This document shows, piece by piece, positions 21,801-30,878 of a stretch of 64,000 nucleotides of DNA. Every line of letters starts with the position of its first letter. Position 1 is the stretch's first letter. The stretch lies in IMG/VR virus record IMGVR_UViG_3300035698_019437, positions 62,001 to 126,000 of that record; one strand, written 5' to 3'. A program made the translations under genes and the position numbers. The notes under the pieces are model-generated. The model did not search any database. It was not told the DNA's origin and saw nothing but the letters and a program-made list of their open reading frames with translations. This DNA comes from a virus.

Positions 21801-24800
21801 GTTATTTGACTTCTACAGTAGGGGTTTTTGATTCAACAGTAGATTTGTGTTCTGGAATATTACCAGTTACAGGAGATCAAAGTACAACTGTTAGTTTTTC
21901 TGATATAAACCAAACTTCTGAAGATGAATTTACTTTAAGGAATATAGAGCAAGAGGTTTTGAATGAAGATGGTAATCCTTCTGATGTAGATGAAGGTGTA
22001 TTAATTGCAAATGTCGATATGTTTTCTCCTGATTTACCAGAAAATACGATGCTGTATGTTTCAATCAATCATGGTGGGTTTGTTGTCGTTAAAAAAATCC
22101 AAATCATTTTTGGCAATCCCCTTAAAATAGAGATATCTCCAAGAACTTTAATACCAGATGGCATAGACAGAGCAGAACAGTCTGCTTTAGTATATACCGT
22201 AGACCCAGATGACCCAGAAAATATAAACAGCAGAACTACTCCAACGGATAATACTGTTGTTAGATGGTCGTTGGATGCAAAATCAGAGCAAGCTATTCAA
22301 AGATCATTCTACTCAGAAGATTTGGTTCCTATCTATGATGGTGTGTATTCATATACTACGGATGGAGTGGCAAAGAATGTATTCTTTGGACCCGTAACTG
22401 ATGTTAATACTCCTGATTACGATGATGATGGTAATCCTATATTTGAACAATATGAGATTACAGCATCTATAATAAGTGATAATATCGTAGTTACCGATAG
22501 CTATAACTTTGATTTGGTTCCAATAGCATATCTTGGAAAACAAACGGTTTCGTCTTACTTCTTAATGGAATTCCAGAATTTCCAAGAAAAATTCTGGTCT
22601 GATGGAAGTGATTATGTTCGTATGCTTGTTACTAGCGATGCATCTTCGTCTAATACAAAATACTCTAGTTGTTTTCGTGATTGTATGAGCGAAATTGGGA
22701 AAACCATTTATGCTCTACAGCCGGGGCAAAAGGTTAGAATTGATACAGATGATCCAGATGTAGAAATTATTTCTGGAGATGTTGTAGAACATATAGACCC
22801 CTATACGGGACAAAAATGGTTAGATACTTCTAATGCTGTTATATCTACAGGATATGGATATGTAGAAATAGAAAAAGATGGAAGTACATATGTATACTTC
22901 AGATTGAATAAATTTTTAGATGAACAAAGAACTATAGGATTCTCTAGGATCAAGCATAATAGTTGTTCTTGCTTAGGACTTATAAGAGAGGCCAGATACT
23001 TCAAAGAAGTAGTTGTGACCGGATCAATAACATCTGTATTCGATGAAAAGGTTGTAACGCTTCGATCTGGTGGAGATTATGATGATGGCATTCCACCAAC
23101 AATCATGATTCCGAAAGAACCTCTGGAATTGATTGTAGCAGACAAACGAATAGGGAATGTATCTATCGAGACATTCTTGGTTGACGGGGTAAGCGAGAAT
23201 AGCTTTATCACGTATGTATCTTTTGCTGGTTTGCCTGTTCCAGATGGAACTATTATTACTCCGCAAGTTTTAAGTCTATATGATGAGCTTGTTCAAACGC
23301 AAGAAGATTCTATAAACACAAGTCTGTCAATAGACTCTGCCGTAGATTCTGTTGCAAGAAGCTATGCGGAGTTGGCTTTTGAAGCAACTCCACAAGGAAA
23401 AACCTTCTTGTCTCAGGTATATATGTCTGTTTCATATAATAGAGTCGGCAGCGTAGATAGAACGGTTACCAGATGCGTGGAAATTTCGTTTGATGCCGAA
23501 GATGTTAAGAACAGTCCATCTGTTACTGCGATTCCAAGCATATTTAGCGATAGAATTCAAGCTTCTGAAATAGGCGTAGCACCAGCAACGTGGGTTGATT
23601 TGGCGAATATGGCTTATCCTAGAGGCCATCTGTCAGTAGAGGTTATAGGTAATAAAATATATGCCATCGGAGGCATTGATGGTAAAGAAGTTACCAATCG
23701 AGTAGAACAATATGATCCTGCTGCGGATACTTGGGCTACCATGACAACAATGCCAACGGCTAGAATGGGAGCTGTCTCTGCTGTTGAGGGTAACTACATA
23801 TATGTATTTGGTGGAGTAGTATATAATCGTATAGATAATTCTCTAGAAATTTCTCAAGTTGCTGAAAGATATGATACTACAGCAGATAGTTGGGAAACTC
23901 TAGATTCTATGCCTTCTATTATCGCTGGGACTATAGACCCAGTTACTTATGGAAACGCCTACGGCGTGGCACATAGCGACGGTAGTAGGGTCTATGTAAC
24001 TTCTGGTGTAAGGTTTATTACTGAAGACGGTTTAACAATAGACCATAATGATAGGGTCTTCTATTACGATATAGCATCTGATTCGTGGGGATATTCTGAT
24101 ATCATCGCGGAAACTGAGTTAGATAACTACTTAAGAATTGGGCCAGCTAGTTTTTTGGATGGAAACCAGATTGTTGTATTCGGCGGTGCATGGCAAAACA
24201 GTTCACAGCTTCTGTTTATGCTTACAGATGCATACACGTATGATATAACAAACGGAGCTTTAGCAAAATCAGAACAAAGGTTTGATGTAAATGTTGTACC
24301 AAGATATTTCGTTGCTTCTGCATCATCCTCGCCAGAACATTTTGCTTTGGCTGGTATCGGTAATGATTCATTTACTCTTAGAACCTTTGAGCAGATTACA
24401 GATGGTGGACCTGGCGTAAATCCTATATACGATCTGGCAGAATATGATACGACTGTTAAAGCTAGGAACGGAGCAGGCGCAGCTATCATATCTATTGCTG
24501 GTAGCGATTATGTAGCTTTGGTTGGTGGTATGGAGAGCGGCAAAGGTTCTGGCTTTTTAAAAATATCTTCTAACATGTATCCAGATAATATAGAGTTGAA
24601 TGCTCATCAGCACGCCCAATATAGAACAACATTAACGGATGAAGCTGGCGAAGAGCCAGTGAGTAATGTCGGTGTAGCTTCTAAGGGATATGTTCAAGAC
24701 AAAGACAAGTCAGGCGTTTTGCTTCCTATTCTTGAAGATGCTTTGACGAGATATCATGTATTGCTTGCAGACGATTCTGATACATCGAGTGATGGTCAAA

Positions 24801-26953
24801 CTATATCTCAACTTGAGCCAAGATCAGACGATGTTCTTAAGAACGTTACAACCGATGGATTGGTTTTGTCTGAAGGTCAGTCACAAGAAAGATATCAGCT
24901 TATTATGCAGTCTACTATTGTTGACAGTACGTACTATGGACAAACTCTTATAAATACGGTTAAAGAAGATTCTGTTCTTCCTGTAGTTCCAGAAGCTGTG
25001 TGTGTTTCTGTAGCTTCTAATATAACGATTGCTCACTTGGCAGAGATTGCAATTACATCTCCATATCAGTTCTTCGTTATTTCGCCACCTGCTAGACAAT
25101 CTGATATATCCAACATGCCTGTTTTGGCAGGTATCGCATGGTCTCCTTTTGTTGAGGACGTTACAAATGGGGTTCCTGTTGATGGCGAATCCGCTATAAC
25201 GTTGATTGACAATTTGCCAGAATTTTTAGATATTGGTAGTTCTCCATGGTTTGACGCCCTATATGATATGTCGGTGTTGTTCTCAGGCGTCTCGTATGAT
25301 GGAGAAAATAAAGTTATTTATTCATACGTTGATAATGAACCCAACTCTTCTATCAAGACTATAGACGAGGCGATAGAAGAAGTGAATACTATAAACGGGT
25401 TCAAAGAGGTTCCTGTTGTTGTCGGTAATTTCAACGTTGATCTTCCATCTGTTGTAGATATATTGAGAGATCGCGGAGAGTACGGAGAAGTTGATCAGGT
25501 TGCTTCTGGTACAGGTGGTCAAAACATTAGTATAGTAGATGAGAATTTTGTAGACGATGTTGCTTATATTATGGCAGGTATAGCCAAAGGTTCTATGGGT
25601 AATGGATTAGCTGAATTTATTATTGATGTGGGCGAAGTGGTTTTTATCAACTCTGCAACTGTATTTTTTAGATTGTATACGAATACTAACGGCAGATGGA
25701 AAATGTCGGTTAGTGACGACAATTATCAGTATACTGATTGGACTATAAAATTTAAAGCTAATGACCAAGCAGATTTCGATGGTCTTTCTGGTAGATATAT
25801 TAAATTCAGCACGGAACTGATAAGTGGTTTAAGCGAAGGAAATACTCCTGAGTATGAGATTATTCCTCTTCCAGCTTCTCCTGCCGTAACTGAAATTGAA
25901 ATAGGATACATCAAAAGTCGTTCTGACTATATATACTTTGATGCAGATAATGTGAGTGATGAAGTTCAACAAGTGGTTGTAGCGGTTAATCCAAGCGTAA
26001 ATCTAGATAGTCCAAATACAGAAGTAAACATGGGTATAACAACTTGGAATTATTCTCATAACTGGCTAGATTTTGATAGCAGTTCTAAACCTGCTCAGGA
26101 GCAAGCTGGTAGAGTTGTTATTCCTATTAGAGAAGGGACAGTCCAGTCAAATAGAGTAGAGCCTCTTATAAGTGTAGATGAATTTATTTTCAATGCGACT
26201 TACGGAAGCTGGGACTCAGGTTCTTCGGTTACTGTTTATGATGGAGATAACAACATTATATCGTCTTCGGATTACATTGTGTATCCTAGAGACGGATATA
26301 TAGTCTTCGATACTAAACAAGATAGCAATCTTGTTATAAGAATAGATAATCCTAATGTCATTAAAGCCGGGGTAGAGGTTAAAAACGCATCAACGGATAC
26401 TAGTATTAATCTCTATGGCTTTGGATATATGTATTCTTTAGAAGACCCCAACAGTAATCCTTTGAGTCCATTCCCAGAGAGTAGTTCTAGTTCTTCATCA
26501 TCGACTACTCCTTGTTCAGACGAACCATGTACTGATTGCAATGGGACACAGATTGGTCGTCGTGCGTCGGTTGCTGTAGATGCTGTTGCAGGTAATGTAT
26601 GTTACGATAGAATAAATGGAGAATACACGTTTGATAGTTATCTTAAATTAGAGTCATCTTGCACTTGGTGGTATAGAAATCCGAACGATAGCGATGTAGC
26701 ATTGACCATAGTATATTGTGAAAATGAGCAAGAATGGTATTCTCAGATATATGATGACGATGCAGATGTTGCTTTATTCGGAGGCAGTCCAGATGAATGT
26801 CCGTGCTTAGATATGGTTAATGACAGATTAGATGAAGTCACTGGACTTATATGTTGTCGCGGAGACGTTGTAAGCGGTCAATATGAATTAGGCGGGTTGA
26901 GCACTTGTGCAGGACGAACGGTATCCATAACTGTAGGGCTAGACCCTCTATAA
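18893..26953 (+). CDS. 2686-aa mosaic virion protein (vWA-like, FN3-like, LamG, kelch, discoidin-like)
   Basis: The largest gene here. In order: a vWA-like segment with a MIDAS-type D-K-S-G-S at residues 139-143; an FN3-like domain at about 222-285; a LamG/concanavalin-type domain at about 310-520 (WHLDEE entry, FTFMAWVNP, QWNHVACTID, FYVNGTPAG); further FN3-like segments at about 540-735; kelch repeats at about 1563-1880 with the paired Gly and Y-D-P-A-A-D-T-W pattern; a discoidin-like stretch at about 2216-2313; and a Ser-rich linker near 2530 followed by a Cys-rich C-terminal module. It starts in ATGA overlap with a tiny upstream frame. The make-up suggests a long adhesive fibre or tail appendage. 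No enzyme active site is seen. The discoidin call is the least certain. Confidence 0.75.
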   Translation: MSFTTYWYNLCISQWETLTWEEWNLMQFVQNISTISTISDPPTYYYYYLYNLQHGDLTSDKWYLIDSKKHAYKIYSDFDSLDEDNERILTRSGTQQTEEINVFSDKSIQLINTRIIADSIGGEDIELRLPNKLIGMVFDKSGSVLWNDADELRYTLAKRLINRLSATYPGTLEYSIFKYGGQPLSLLFTGYIEEENPFDNLPESEPCWPQDPFVDAVNNFSGFRILRKEGSPPASPIDGEIIFDGIVNKILDVGLTDGTTYYYKVFTFDENYLFSDGVVVKVVPKRAIVPDGIPIFESEVLKGTGIVVDEYVSSVWHLDEEQEQTVYDFNARTDLTITDAEPRWLNSLDVPVGIAGLRFDGIATAASSTNSQDLALSSSSQFTFMAWVNPYTMLNDEVILSRCEDVMVAPRLNYIFFINGANGRLGLQTSYAVGDVVYSNANVLSENQWNHVACTIDESTGAVIFYVNGTPAGAVTLGTNTVDTGDLQFFIGYSSLVAHERFFGEITEVSVHNTIRDLIYINRYATISSRTDQDNGDRLVVLKYTVYDDFNFSGGRVRIVQKDLSLPSNELDGSVIYDVAAVAGNYYTTYRDNLLLGSTEYFRIFSSNVIGNYSDIRDSTSIETVITDMSDEAKEHITSLVSPYDVPNNITVLPGNRKIYVNWDNTIWNTNIVRMRLYSSPDSFPVVDDMGSDGELIFEGIIYSDTGYVDRGLINGSSYYYTLVGIDRYNRVSVAANSSSTPSISANEVGIPLLEVESLSYELVDANSINLFWNNPITSRTVTAYFAQDLVFYSSIRDEYGDTVTTDFDVSIETDASYELYEDAAENIFVGETEVNSPDVEDLYQFILSDPIDETVKATFQTADDTSLFENIKSLRIELKLQISLPNQGGTGEVFEYSSLPVVIEWQNPIEFDIINRDSKHVIESCKKTINVLDNQVVESKKQYDGIYVGASEPYVAKLSATYRGSSLVGYLTSTVGVFDSTVDLCSGILPVTGDQSTTVSFSDINQTSEDEFTLRNIEQEVLNEDGNPSDVDEGVLIANVDMFSPDLPENTMLYVSINHGGFVVVKKIQIIFGNPLKIEISPRTLIPDGIDRAEQSALVYTVDPDDPENINSRTTPTDNTVVRWSLDAKSEQAIQRSFYSEDLVPIYDGVYSYTTDGVAKNVFFGPVTDVNTPDYDDDGNPIFEQYEITASIISDNIVVTDSYNFDLVPIAYLGKQTVSSYFLMEFQNFQEKFWSDGSDYVRMLVTSDASSSNTKYSSCFRDCMSEIGKTIYALQPGQKVRIDTDDPDVEIISGDVVEHIDPYTGQKWLDTSNAVISTGYGYVEIEKDGSTYVYFRLNKFLDEQRTIGFSRIKHNSCSCLGLIREARYFKEVVVTGSITSVFDEKVVTLRSGGDYDDGIPPTIMIPKEPLELIVADKRIGNVSIETFLVDGVSENSFITYVSFAGLPVPDGTIITPQVLSLYDELVQTQEDSINTSLSIDSAVDSVARSYAELAFEATPQGKTFLSQVYMSVSYNRVGSVDRTVTRCVEISFDAEDVKNSPSVTAIPSIFSDRIQASEIGVAPATWVDLANMAYPRGHLSVEVIGNKIYAIGGIDGKEVTNRVEQYDPAADTWATMTTMPTARMGAVSAVEGNYIYVFGGVVYNRIDNSLEISQVAERYDTTADSWETLDSMPSIIAGTIDPVTYGNAYGVAHSDGSRVYVTSGVRFITEDGLTIDHNDRVFYYDIASDSWGYSDIIAETELDNYLRIGPASFLDGNQIVVFGGAWQNSSQLLFMLTDAYTYDITNGALAKSEQRFDVNVVPRYFVASASSSPEHFALAGIGNDSFTLRTFEQITDGGPGVNPIYDLAEYDTTVKARNGAGAAIISIAGSDYVALVGGMESGKGSGFLKISSNMYPDNIELNAHQHAQYRTTLTDEAGEEPVSNVGVASKGYVQDKDKSGVLLPILEDALTRYHVLLADDSDTSSDGQTISQLEPRSDDVLKNVTTDGLVLSEGQSQERYQLIMQSTIVDSTYYGQTLINTVKEDSVLPVVPEAVCVSVASNITIAHLAEIAITSPYQFFVISPPARQSDISNMPVLAGIAWSPFVEDVTNGVPVDGESAITLIDNLPEFLDIGSSPWFDALYDMSVLFSGVSYDGENKVIYSYVDNEPNSSIKTIDEAIEEVNTINGFKEVPVVVGNFNVDLPSVVDILRDRGEYGEVDQVASGTGGQNISIVDENFVDDVAYIMAGIAKGSMGNGLAEFIIDVGEVVFINSATVFFRLYTNTNGRWKMSVSDDNYQYTDWTIKFKANDQADFDGLSGRYIKFSTELISGLSEGNTPEYEIIPLPASPAVTEIEIGYIKSRSDYIYFDADNVSDEVQQVVVAVNPSVNLDSPNTEVNMGITTWNYSHNWLDFDSSSKPAQEQAGRVVIPIREGTVQSNRVEPLISVDEFIFNATYGSWDSGSSVTVYDGDNNIISSSDYIVYPRDGYIVFDTKQDSNLVIRIDNPNVIKAGVEVKNASTDTSINLYGFGYMYSLEDPNSNPLSPFPESSSSSSSSTTPCSDEPCTDCNGTQIGRRASVAVDAVAGNVCYDRINGEYTFDSYLKLESSCTWWYRNPNDSDVALTIVYCENEQEWYSQIYDDDADVALFGGSPDECPCLDMVNDRLDEVTGLICCRGDVVSGQYELGGLSTCAGRTVSITVGLDPL

Positions 26954-26984
26954 GCCAATGGGATATGATTGTGTCTAATAGTTA

Positions 26985-27776
26985 ATGTACATTATAAATA
27001 TGAAGCAGTATTATGAGATTATAGTAAATCCTAAGCAGGATGCATATCTTAACATAGTTGTTTTGTGTCATAACAACGTCAAAGTTACGCAAGATTTTTT
27101 GCGCCTTCTGTATAGGAATACCCCATCGGATGCATTCAATCTTATGATGATAGATAATGATTCTTCTGATTCAACTCCAACATTTTTGTCTGAATACTTG
27201 AAAGAAAAAGACAATGCTACTTTAGTACTTTCTAAAGAAAATTTAGGTGTTGCAGGTGGCAGAACGTTAGGATGTAACCTGTGTATGAAACAGAGGATAC
27301 AACCAGAGTTTGTTATGTTTATAGACAACGATCAATTCGTATTAGAGGGTTGGCTAGAACAACACATTGGAGTTATGGGGAGAGGTTACGATCTGGTAAG
27401 CGTAGAAGCATGGCAAATGGATAATAAGTTTTTCCCAATCAAGAAAAATACGCATTTATCTGAACATTTCGCTTATGTGGGAGGGGGAGGCATGATAATA
27501 CGTAGGAATGTGATTGAGTCTCTTGGTATGTTTGATGAACAATTTTATCCAGCATACTATGAAGACCCTGATTACTGTTTTAGAGCATATGACGCTGGAT
27601 TCAAAATAGGATGGAATATAAAGTCAAAAATAGTGCATATGGCTCACCAGACTCTTGGAGCTAATCAGCAGGAAAAACAAAAAGTCTTTCTTCGCAGTTG
27701 GAAAAAATTTAGGGACAAGTGGAAGAACAGAAAGCTTCCTACTATAAGGCAGATAGATTTGCCGGAATTTAAATGA
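26985..27776 (+). CDS. Family 2 glycosyltransferase
   Basis: 263 residues with the GT-A fold pattern of GT2 enzymes: an early LNIVVLCHNN strand, MMIDNDSSDST, then ENLGVAGGRTLG, then the metal-binding D-x-D in FIDNDQF. An acceptor-side GGGGMIIRR and EDPDYCFRAYDAG follow. GT2 enzymes move a sugar from a nucleotide donor to an acceptor. The start could also be the ATG at 27000; no strong ribosome binding site separates them. It opens a three-gene sugar-transfer cluster and its stop overlaps the next start (ATGA). The target (virion, host surface or DNA) is not shown by the sequence. Confidence 0.85.
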   Translation: MYIINMKQYYEIIVNPKQDAYLNIVVLCHNNVKVTQDFLRLLYRNTPSDAFNLMMIDNDSSDSTPTFLSEYLKEKDNATLVLSKENLGVAGGRTLGCNLCMKQRIQPEFVMFIDNDQFVLEGWLEQHIGVMGRGYDLVSVEAWQMDNKFFPIKKNTHLSEHFAYVGGGGMIIRRNVIESLGMFDEQFYPAYYEDPDYCFRAYDAGFKIGWNIKSKIVHMAHQTLGANQQEKQKVFLRSWKKFRDKWKNRKLPTIRQIDLPEFK

Positions 27777-28918
27777 CAGATAAATTTAAACTTGTTATAG
27801 CAGCTAATCACAGTTTTCCTCATGTAGGAGGTACTGAGGTAGTCATCCAAAACATTGCTGAAAGTTTTGTCAACGACTTTGATTGTGAATGTACCATAAT
27901 AAGTAGAGTATTAATAGAGAAAAAGATTTCTCAAAATGGTGTAGAAATAGTGAAATGCGGTATAGATGCTAATGCATTTAGGGATCAACTTGTTTCCATC
28001 TCACCAGACCACGTTTTTATATATAGCGATTGCTTTAGATATTGGCCGGATATTTTGAATAGTAATAAGTTTACAGATTCGAAATACAGCATCGCTCTAG
28101 TGGGTATGAATAATATGTTGTCAGGGAATAAGAGTTTATTTTATAAATTCAAAAGGAAATACAATCAATATAATGTGATTACACATTCAGACAACTATCA
28201 AGATTACATGTATTGTCAAGATGCGGATATACCCGTTCATGTTATACCAAATGGAGTTTCTATCAAAGAGTTTGACGTAGACTCTTCTGACTTTCGTAAA
28301 AAACACAAAATAGATACTGAGAAAATTGTTCTTTGTGTATCTAACTTCTTTCCCGGTAAGGGTCAGGAATATCTGTTACCGATACTTGACAAACTATATC
28401 AACAACGACAGGATTTTACTGCTGTATTTATATGCAGCACCGTCAATTTTTATGTAGCGAATAATATTAGAAACAAATTTAGACAGATGTTAAAGCGTGC
28501 TAAATTCCCTTCTAAAGTAATATCTGATGTAGCTAGGAAAGAAGTATTAGAGGCTTACAAAGAGGCAGATGTTTTTGTTTTCCCATCGCAAAAAGAAGTA
28601 GCTCCAATAGTGATACTGGAAGCTATGGCTTCTGGGACTCCTTGGGTAGCGATGCCAGTAGGTAATATTGGACAGCTTAAAGGAGGTAAGCAAGTTCCGT
28701 ACCGTTCTAAGGATGCAGAGGGATTTGCTACCTACAATGCAGAGTCAAATGATTATTTTGTGAAATACCTATATGACATATTATCCGATGATCATCTGAG
28801 AAAACAACTTGGAGACGAAGGTAGGAAAGAAATAGAAGAAAAATATTTATGGGAAAAAATTGTTCCTATATATCATGAATTATTCACTTTAGGCACTAAA
28901 TATGAAGCCACTAGTTAG
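27773..28918 (+). CDS. Family 4 glycosyltransferase (GT-B)
   Basis: 381 residues in ATGA overlap with the upstream GT2. It shows the two-lobed GT-B layout: an N-terminal Gly-rich HVGGTE loop at about residue 20, an interdomain VIPNGVS, the start of the second lobe at LCVSNFFPGKGQEYL, then ADVFVFPSQKEVAP and ILEAMASGTPWVA, which hold the E-x7-E donor-binding motif of GT4. GT4 enzymes are retaining transferases using nucleotide sugars. With the flanking GT2 genes it probably builds or decorates a glycan; the acceptor is unknown. Confidence 0.85.
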   Translation: MTDKFKLVIAANHSFPHVGGTEVVIQNIAESFVNDFDCECTIISRVLIEKKISQNGVEIVKCGIDANAFRDQLVSISPDHVFIYSDCFRYWPDILNSNKFTDSKYSIALVGMNNMLSGNKSLFYKFKRKYNQYNVITHSDNYQDYMYCQDADIPVHVIPNGVSIKEFDVDSSDFRKKHKIDTEKIVLCVSNFFPGKGQEYLLPILDKLYQQRQDFTAVFICSTVNFYVANNIRNKFRQMLKRAKFPSKVISDVARKEVLEAYKEADVFVFPSQKEVAPIVILEAMASGTPWVAMPVGNIGQLKGGKQVPYRSKDAEGFATYNAESNDYFVKYLYDILSDDHLRKQLGDEGRKEIEEKYLWEKIVPIYHELFTLGTKYEATS

Positions 28919-29648
28919 CGTTATAACAACTTTATACAATTGCGAGAAGTATGTTCGTGAATCTCTGGAATCAATTGTAGAACAAGATTTCAAAGATTTT
29001 GAATTTATCATAATTAATGATGGTTCTACTGACGCTACTTGGGATATTGTAGAATCCATAAAAGATGATAGAATAAAGCTTTACGACTATAAAGACAATA
29101 AAAGAATTCCTACTAGAAGGAATCAAGCTATAGATTTTGCGAAAGGCAAATACGTCGCTATCCACGATGGTGATGATATAAGTATAAGAGGTCGATTGAC
29201 TGCTCAAGTAGAAAGTCATGAGAGTTACGATAATTTGTTTTGCTTGGGTGCTCATGCCGCTAAAATCAACGTTGAGGGAGAAACCACTGGGTTTATGACA
29301 TACCCTCCAGTCAATCATGATAATATTGTGAGATCGTTTTTACGTAGTATGAATCCCATGATAGACCCGACTACAATGTTTAAGAGAGAGGACTTTCTAG
29401 AACTTGGGGGCTATACATTGGACAAGAGTATTTATACGGTGCCAGATTTGCATCTGTGGACAAGAGCAGCATTGAAGGGATTGAGATTTCATAATATCCC
29501 TATATCGCTGATAAAATATAGGATCAACCCAAATGGTGTTACTAGGAGTCATGCCAAGGAAATGCAATCAGCACATAGCAGGGTACTGAGAGGGTATTTC
29601 GAACAGTTTATTAAGCAAAATAAGATAAGAAATGCGAGGAAACGCTGA
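28902..29648 (+). CDS. Family 2 glycosyltransferase
   Basis: 248 residues overlapping the GT4 gene by 17 bp in another frame. The first 100 residues are textbook GT2: VSVITTLYNCEKYVRESLES, FIIINDGSTDATW, a conserved RNQAIDFAKGKYVAIHDGDD with the D-x-D metal site. It is more similar to capsular and LPS glycosyltransferases than the first GT2 of the cluster is. The C-terminal part is basic (KQNKIRNARKR). Its stop and the next start share a base (TGATG), so the three transferases and the phosphoesterase look co-translated. Confidence 0.85.
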   Translation: MKPLVSVITTLYNCEKYVRESLESIVEQDFKDFEFIIINDGSTDATWDIVESIKDDRIKLYDYKDNKRIPTRRNQAIDFAKGKYVAIHDGDDISIRGRLTAQVESHESYDNLFCLGAHAAKINVEGETTGFMTYPPVNHDNIVRSFLRSMNPMIDPTTMFKREDFLELGGYTLDKSIYTVPDLHLWTRAALKGLRFHNIPISLIKYRINPNGVTRSHAKEMQSAHSRVLRGYFEQFIKQNKIRNARKR

Positions 29649-30841
29649 TGAGTAAACATAACAAGGCTTGGACTGATAAAGAAACAGAAATCTTGTACGT
29701 ACTAAGAGAAGAAGGAATTCCTTACAAAATTATTTCAACGGAATTGAAGAGAAGTGTAAAATCGTGCGAAAGAAAGTATAATAGTACTAATTGGTCTTTA
29801 ACTGATCTATATGATCCTGTAAAAGGCAGAGTAAAACAATCTTTGAGACGAGCTTATTCAGAGCATCTTACTAGGAATCAGGATAAGAGACAGAATACTC
29901 GTCATATGGTAGGCGATCTTATTTCAGATAGGATAGAACGATGTGTTGAGGCTTTGCCGAAAGTTCCCAAGCCTACTTATAGAAAATCGAAGTCTAGGAA
30001 AAAGGTTGTTCATTCAGATGAAGATGTGGGACTTATTATGAGTGATGCTCATGTAGGTCACCATCATACGTTTGAAGAGACTGGCGGTATATCTGAATAC
30101 AACACAGATGTATTCAAAAAACGTATTAATAATTTAATGTATGCAGTCAAAGATATTAAAGAGTTGCATTCTAGATTGTATAATTTACCAACGTTGCATA
30201 TATTCGCATTAGGAGATATGGTTGCTGGTATGAATCATGTAGGAGCATGGTCTCCAACGTATATCAATTTACCGATCTATGATCAAGTTATTATGGGAGT
30301 GGATGCAATCGCTGGTGCGATAAACTATTGGCTTGGTCTGTTTGGAGAGATAAAGTTTTATGGTGTTGTAGGTAATCATGGTCGTGCCGCACCTGTTGGC
30401 AGTGAAAAAGAATACGTTAACTGGGATTTGATTTGTTACAAATTCTTGGAAGCTCGTTTTAAAGATAATCAAAGAGTAACGTTCAATAATACTTTGACTT
30501 GGTGGATTATGGAACGTATTAGAAATCATAATTTTCTCATGGTTCATGGAGATACCATTAGAGGCTCTAATCCCTTGAGAAAACTGGTTGATTTGGAAGA
30601 AAAAATGACAGGTATTTTAAAAGAGATGCCAGATTATACGCTTGCTGCTCATTTCCATAATCCTGCTGAGATGACAACTAATCATGGTAGGGTTATTATT
30701 AATGGGTCTTTCATAGGTAGCGATATATATAGTTTGAAAGACTTGAAACGAAGTTCTCCACCAGAGCAGAAGGTTTTCGGTATTCATGATAAAAGAGGTA
30801 TTACATGGACTTATAACTTGAATCTCAATATTGACAGGTAA
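29648..30841 (+). CDS. Calcineurin-like metallophosphoesterase with N-terminal HTH/SANT-like domain
   Basis: 397 residues. Residues 1-50 resemble a SANT/Myb-like or HTH domain (W-T-D-K-E-T-E-I, then Y-K-I-I-S-T-E-L, then a final W). From about residue 125 the metallophosphoesterase motifs appear in order: SDAHVGH (motif I), ALGDMVAG (II), GVVGNHGR (III), MVHGD (IV) and AAHFHNP (V), so all metal ligands look intact. Such enzymes act as nucleases or phosphatases. The DNA-binding-like N terminus favours a nucleic-acid substrate, but that is an inference. It directly follows three glycosyltransferases. Confidence 0.85.
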   Translation: MSKHNKAWTDKETEILYVLREEGIPYKIISTELKRSVKSCERKYNSTNWSLTDLYDPVKGRVKQSLRRAYSEHLTRNQDKRQNTRHMVGDLISDRIERCVEALPKVPKPTYRKSKSRKKVVHSDEDVGLIMSDAHVGHHHTFEETGGISEYNTDVFKKRINNLMYAVKDIKELHSRLYNLPTLHIFALGDMVAGMNHVGAWSPTYINLPIYDQVIMGVDAIAGAINYWLGLFGEIKFYGVVGNHGRAAPVGSEKEYVNWDLICYKFLEARFKDNQRVTFNNTLTWWIMERIRNHNFLMVHGDTIRGSNPLRKLVDLEEKMTGILKEMPDYTLAAHFHNPAEMTTNHGRVIINGSFIGSDIYSLKDLKRSSPPEQKVFGIHDKRGITWTYNLNLNIDR

Positions 30842-30878
30842 TAACAAGGATTAAAAAGTCTAATGAAGTATATGTATA

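Noticed and set aside
26993-27000. TATAAATA box, as in T4 late promoters
   Set aside because: The same string occurs by chance inside coding regions of this AT-rich sequence (for example near 1591), so it is not specific here.
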